This document shows positions 63,504 through 64,000 of a DNA stretch of 64,000 bases, piece after piece. The position numbers and the translations under genes are program-made. This DNA comes from Prevotella sp. (GTDB taxonomy: Bacteria > Bacteroidota > Bacteroidia > Bacteroidales > Dysgonomonadaceae), in contig JAISUS010000002.1 of the NCBI GenBank assembly GCA_031271965.1, forward strand, positions 19,789 to 83,788. Direction: 5' to 3'. The notes under the pieces are model-generated. The model was given only the letters and a program-made list of their open reading frames with translations, had not been told where the DNA came from and made no database searches. Numbering within the stretch: position 1 is the first letter of the stretch; each line of letters starts with the position of its first letter.

Positions 63504-63593
63504 ATGGAATAAATTTCTAAGAGTTTGCCCTGATACATCTGAAATTAAGCTATTCATAGAGCCGGTACTCATTCGATTTAACACAGGTCATGC

Positions 63594-63706
63594 CAAATCT
63601 TCAAAAAAACTTCAAAATCGTCTGCTTTCTTTGCAGGAGAAATAAGATTTTTTGTTGGTAAAATATATGTCATTAACTCAATCGGAATACGGAATTTTTT
63701 TTGGAA
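63594..63706 (+). repeat. Dispersed repeat, copy B
   Basis: Matches the reverse complement of 29150-29261 at roughly 90% by eye. An open frame that starts inside it (63652) and runs into the AG tract looks like chance. Confidence 0.8.
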
Positions 63707-63766
63707 AAAACTCATTTTTTTCTGTCTTTTTTTCGCCTGGAAATTTGGCAGTTAGCCGTATTTTAC

Positions 63767-63832
<66 letters not shown>

Positions 63833-63956
63833 AACCCCTTAAGTACAAATTTTTTACGCGCGCATACCCGTGCATATGCATATAACAATAATTTACTAAA
63901 AAACAAGCGTTACCCTGTCCGACATAGGGCAACCCCATCAAAATTTATTTCATTTT

Positions 63957-64000
63957 CTGGATTGCTTCACTCTGTTCGCAATGACGTTCACAGTGAAGCA
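63957..64000. repeat. REP-like element at the window edge
   Basis: Contains GGATTGCTTCACTCTG and GCAATGACG, like the other REP-like copies. TGCTTCACT (63963-63971) is the reverse complement of AGTGAAGCA (63992-64000), so it can form a stem; it may go on beyond the window. Confidence 0.6.

Overview
The window is about 64 kb of an AT-rich (roughly 35-40% GC) chromosome from the phylum Bacteroidota, most likely the order Bacteroidales. A Dysgonomonas/Parabacteroides-type organism is an inference from gene content, not proven. The evidence is a SusC/SusD pair, a fused FeoA-FeoB, a PorW/SprE-type TPR lipoprotein, a secreted GH109-type oxidoreductase, a three-subunit SdhCAB, many promoters matching the Bacteroidota consensus (TTTG or TTG, 19-21 nt, TAnnTTTG), and the near absence of Shine-Dalgarno sequences.

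Layout. (1) 1-7114: end of a surface-polysaccharide locus, read left to right. It holds the end of a membrane polymerase-like protein, three genes for nucleotide-activated D-glycero-D-manno-heptose (hddC-, gmhB-, hddA-like), a GT-A glycosyltransferase, an MBOAT acyltransferase with an SGNH partner, and a GT4 glycosyltransferase. (2) 7254-10891: sdhCAB with its own promoter and terminator. (3) 10914-15607, minus strand: two secreted lipocalin-like proteins, an NAD(P)-binding protein and MutS2. (4) 16076-24051: feoAB, a SusC/SusD pair and a 52-residue FeoB-associated Cys-rich membrane protein. (5) 24059-24322: a stand-alone promoter, a folded RNA and a terminator, which I read as an unassigned small RNA gene. 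(6) 24438-28130: pyrE, an SRPBCC protein, argH and serB. (7) 28131-29409: a gene-poor, GC-richer island full of palindromes and small gene fragments. (8) 29410-42286: housekeeping and envelope genes (TPR lipoprotein, U32 peptidase family, VWA lipoprotein, rpiA, mnmA, TRIC-like channel, MerR regulator, M23 peptidase, alaS, two envelope proteins, an S24 repressor). (9) 42397-48089, minus: a DUF349 protein and the PorW/SprE-like lipoprotein. (10) 48266-55720: AraC regulator, a small NTF2-like lipoprotein, divergent GH109 and NahK-like kinase genes (probable GalNAc salvage), a PDZ protein and an ABC-F ATPase. (11) 55867-63243, minus: DUF937, an LptF/G permease, tgt, a CNNM/CorC protein, a VOC protein, and the cluster ribE / nitroreductase / DUF2238 / EamA. 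(12) 63244-64000: non-coding and repeat-rich, with REP-like palindromes, one copy of a ~112-bp dispersed repeat (the other copy is inverted at 29150-29261) and a perfect (AG)31 microsatellite.

No complete novel multi-gene system is evident. The strongest unexplained signals are the small RNA gene at 24.1 kb, the palindrome-dense island at 28.1-29.0 kb, the (AG)31 tract with its repeats at the right end, and the SusC/SusD pair sitting between feoAB and its Cys-rich partner.
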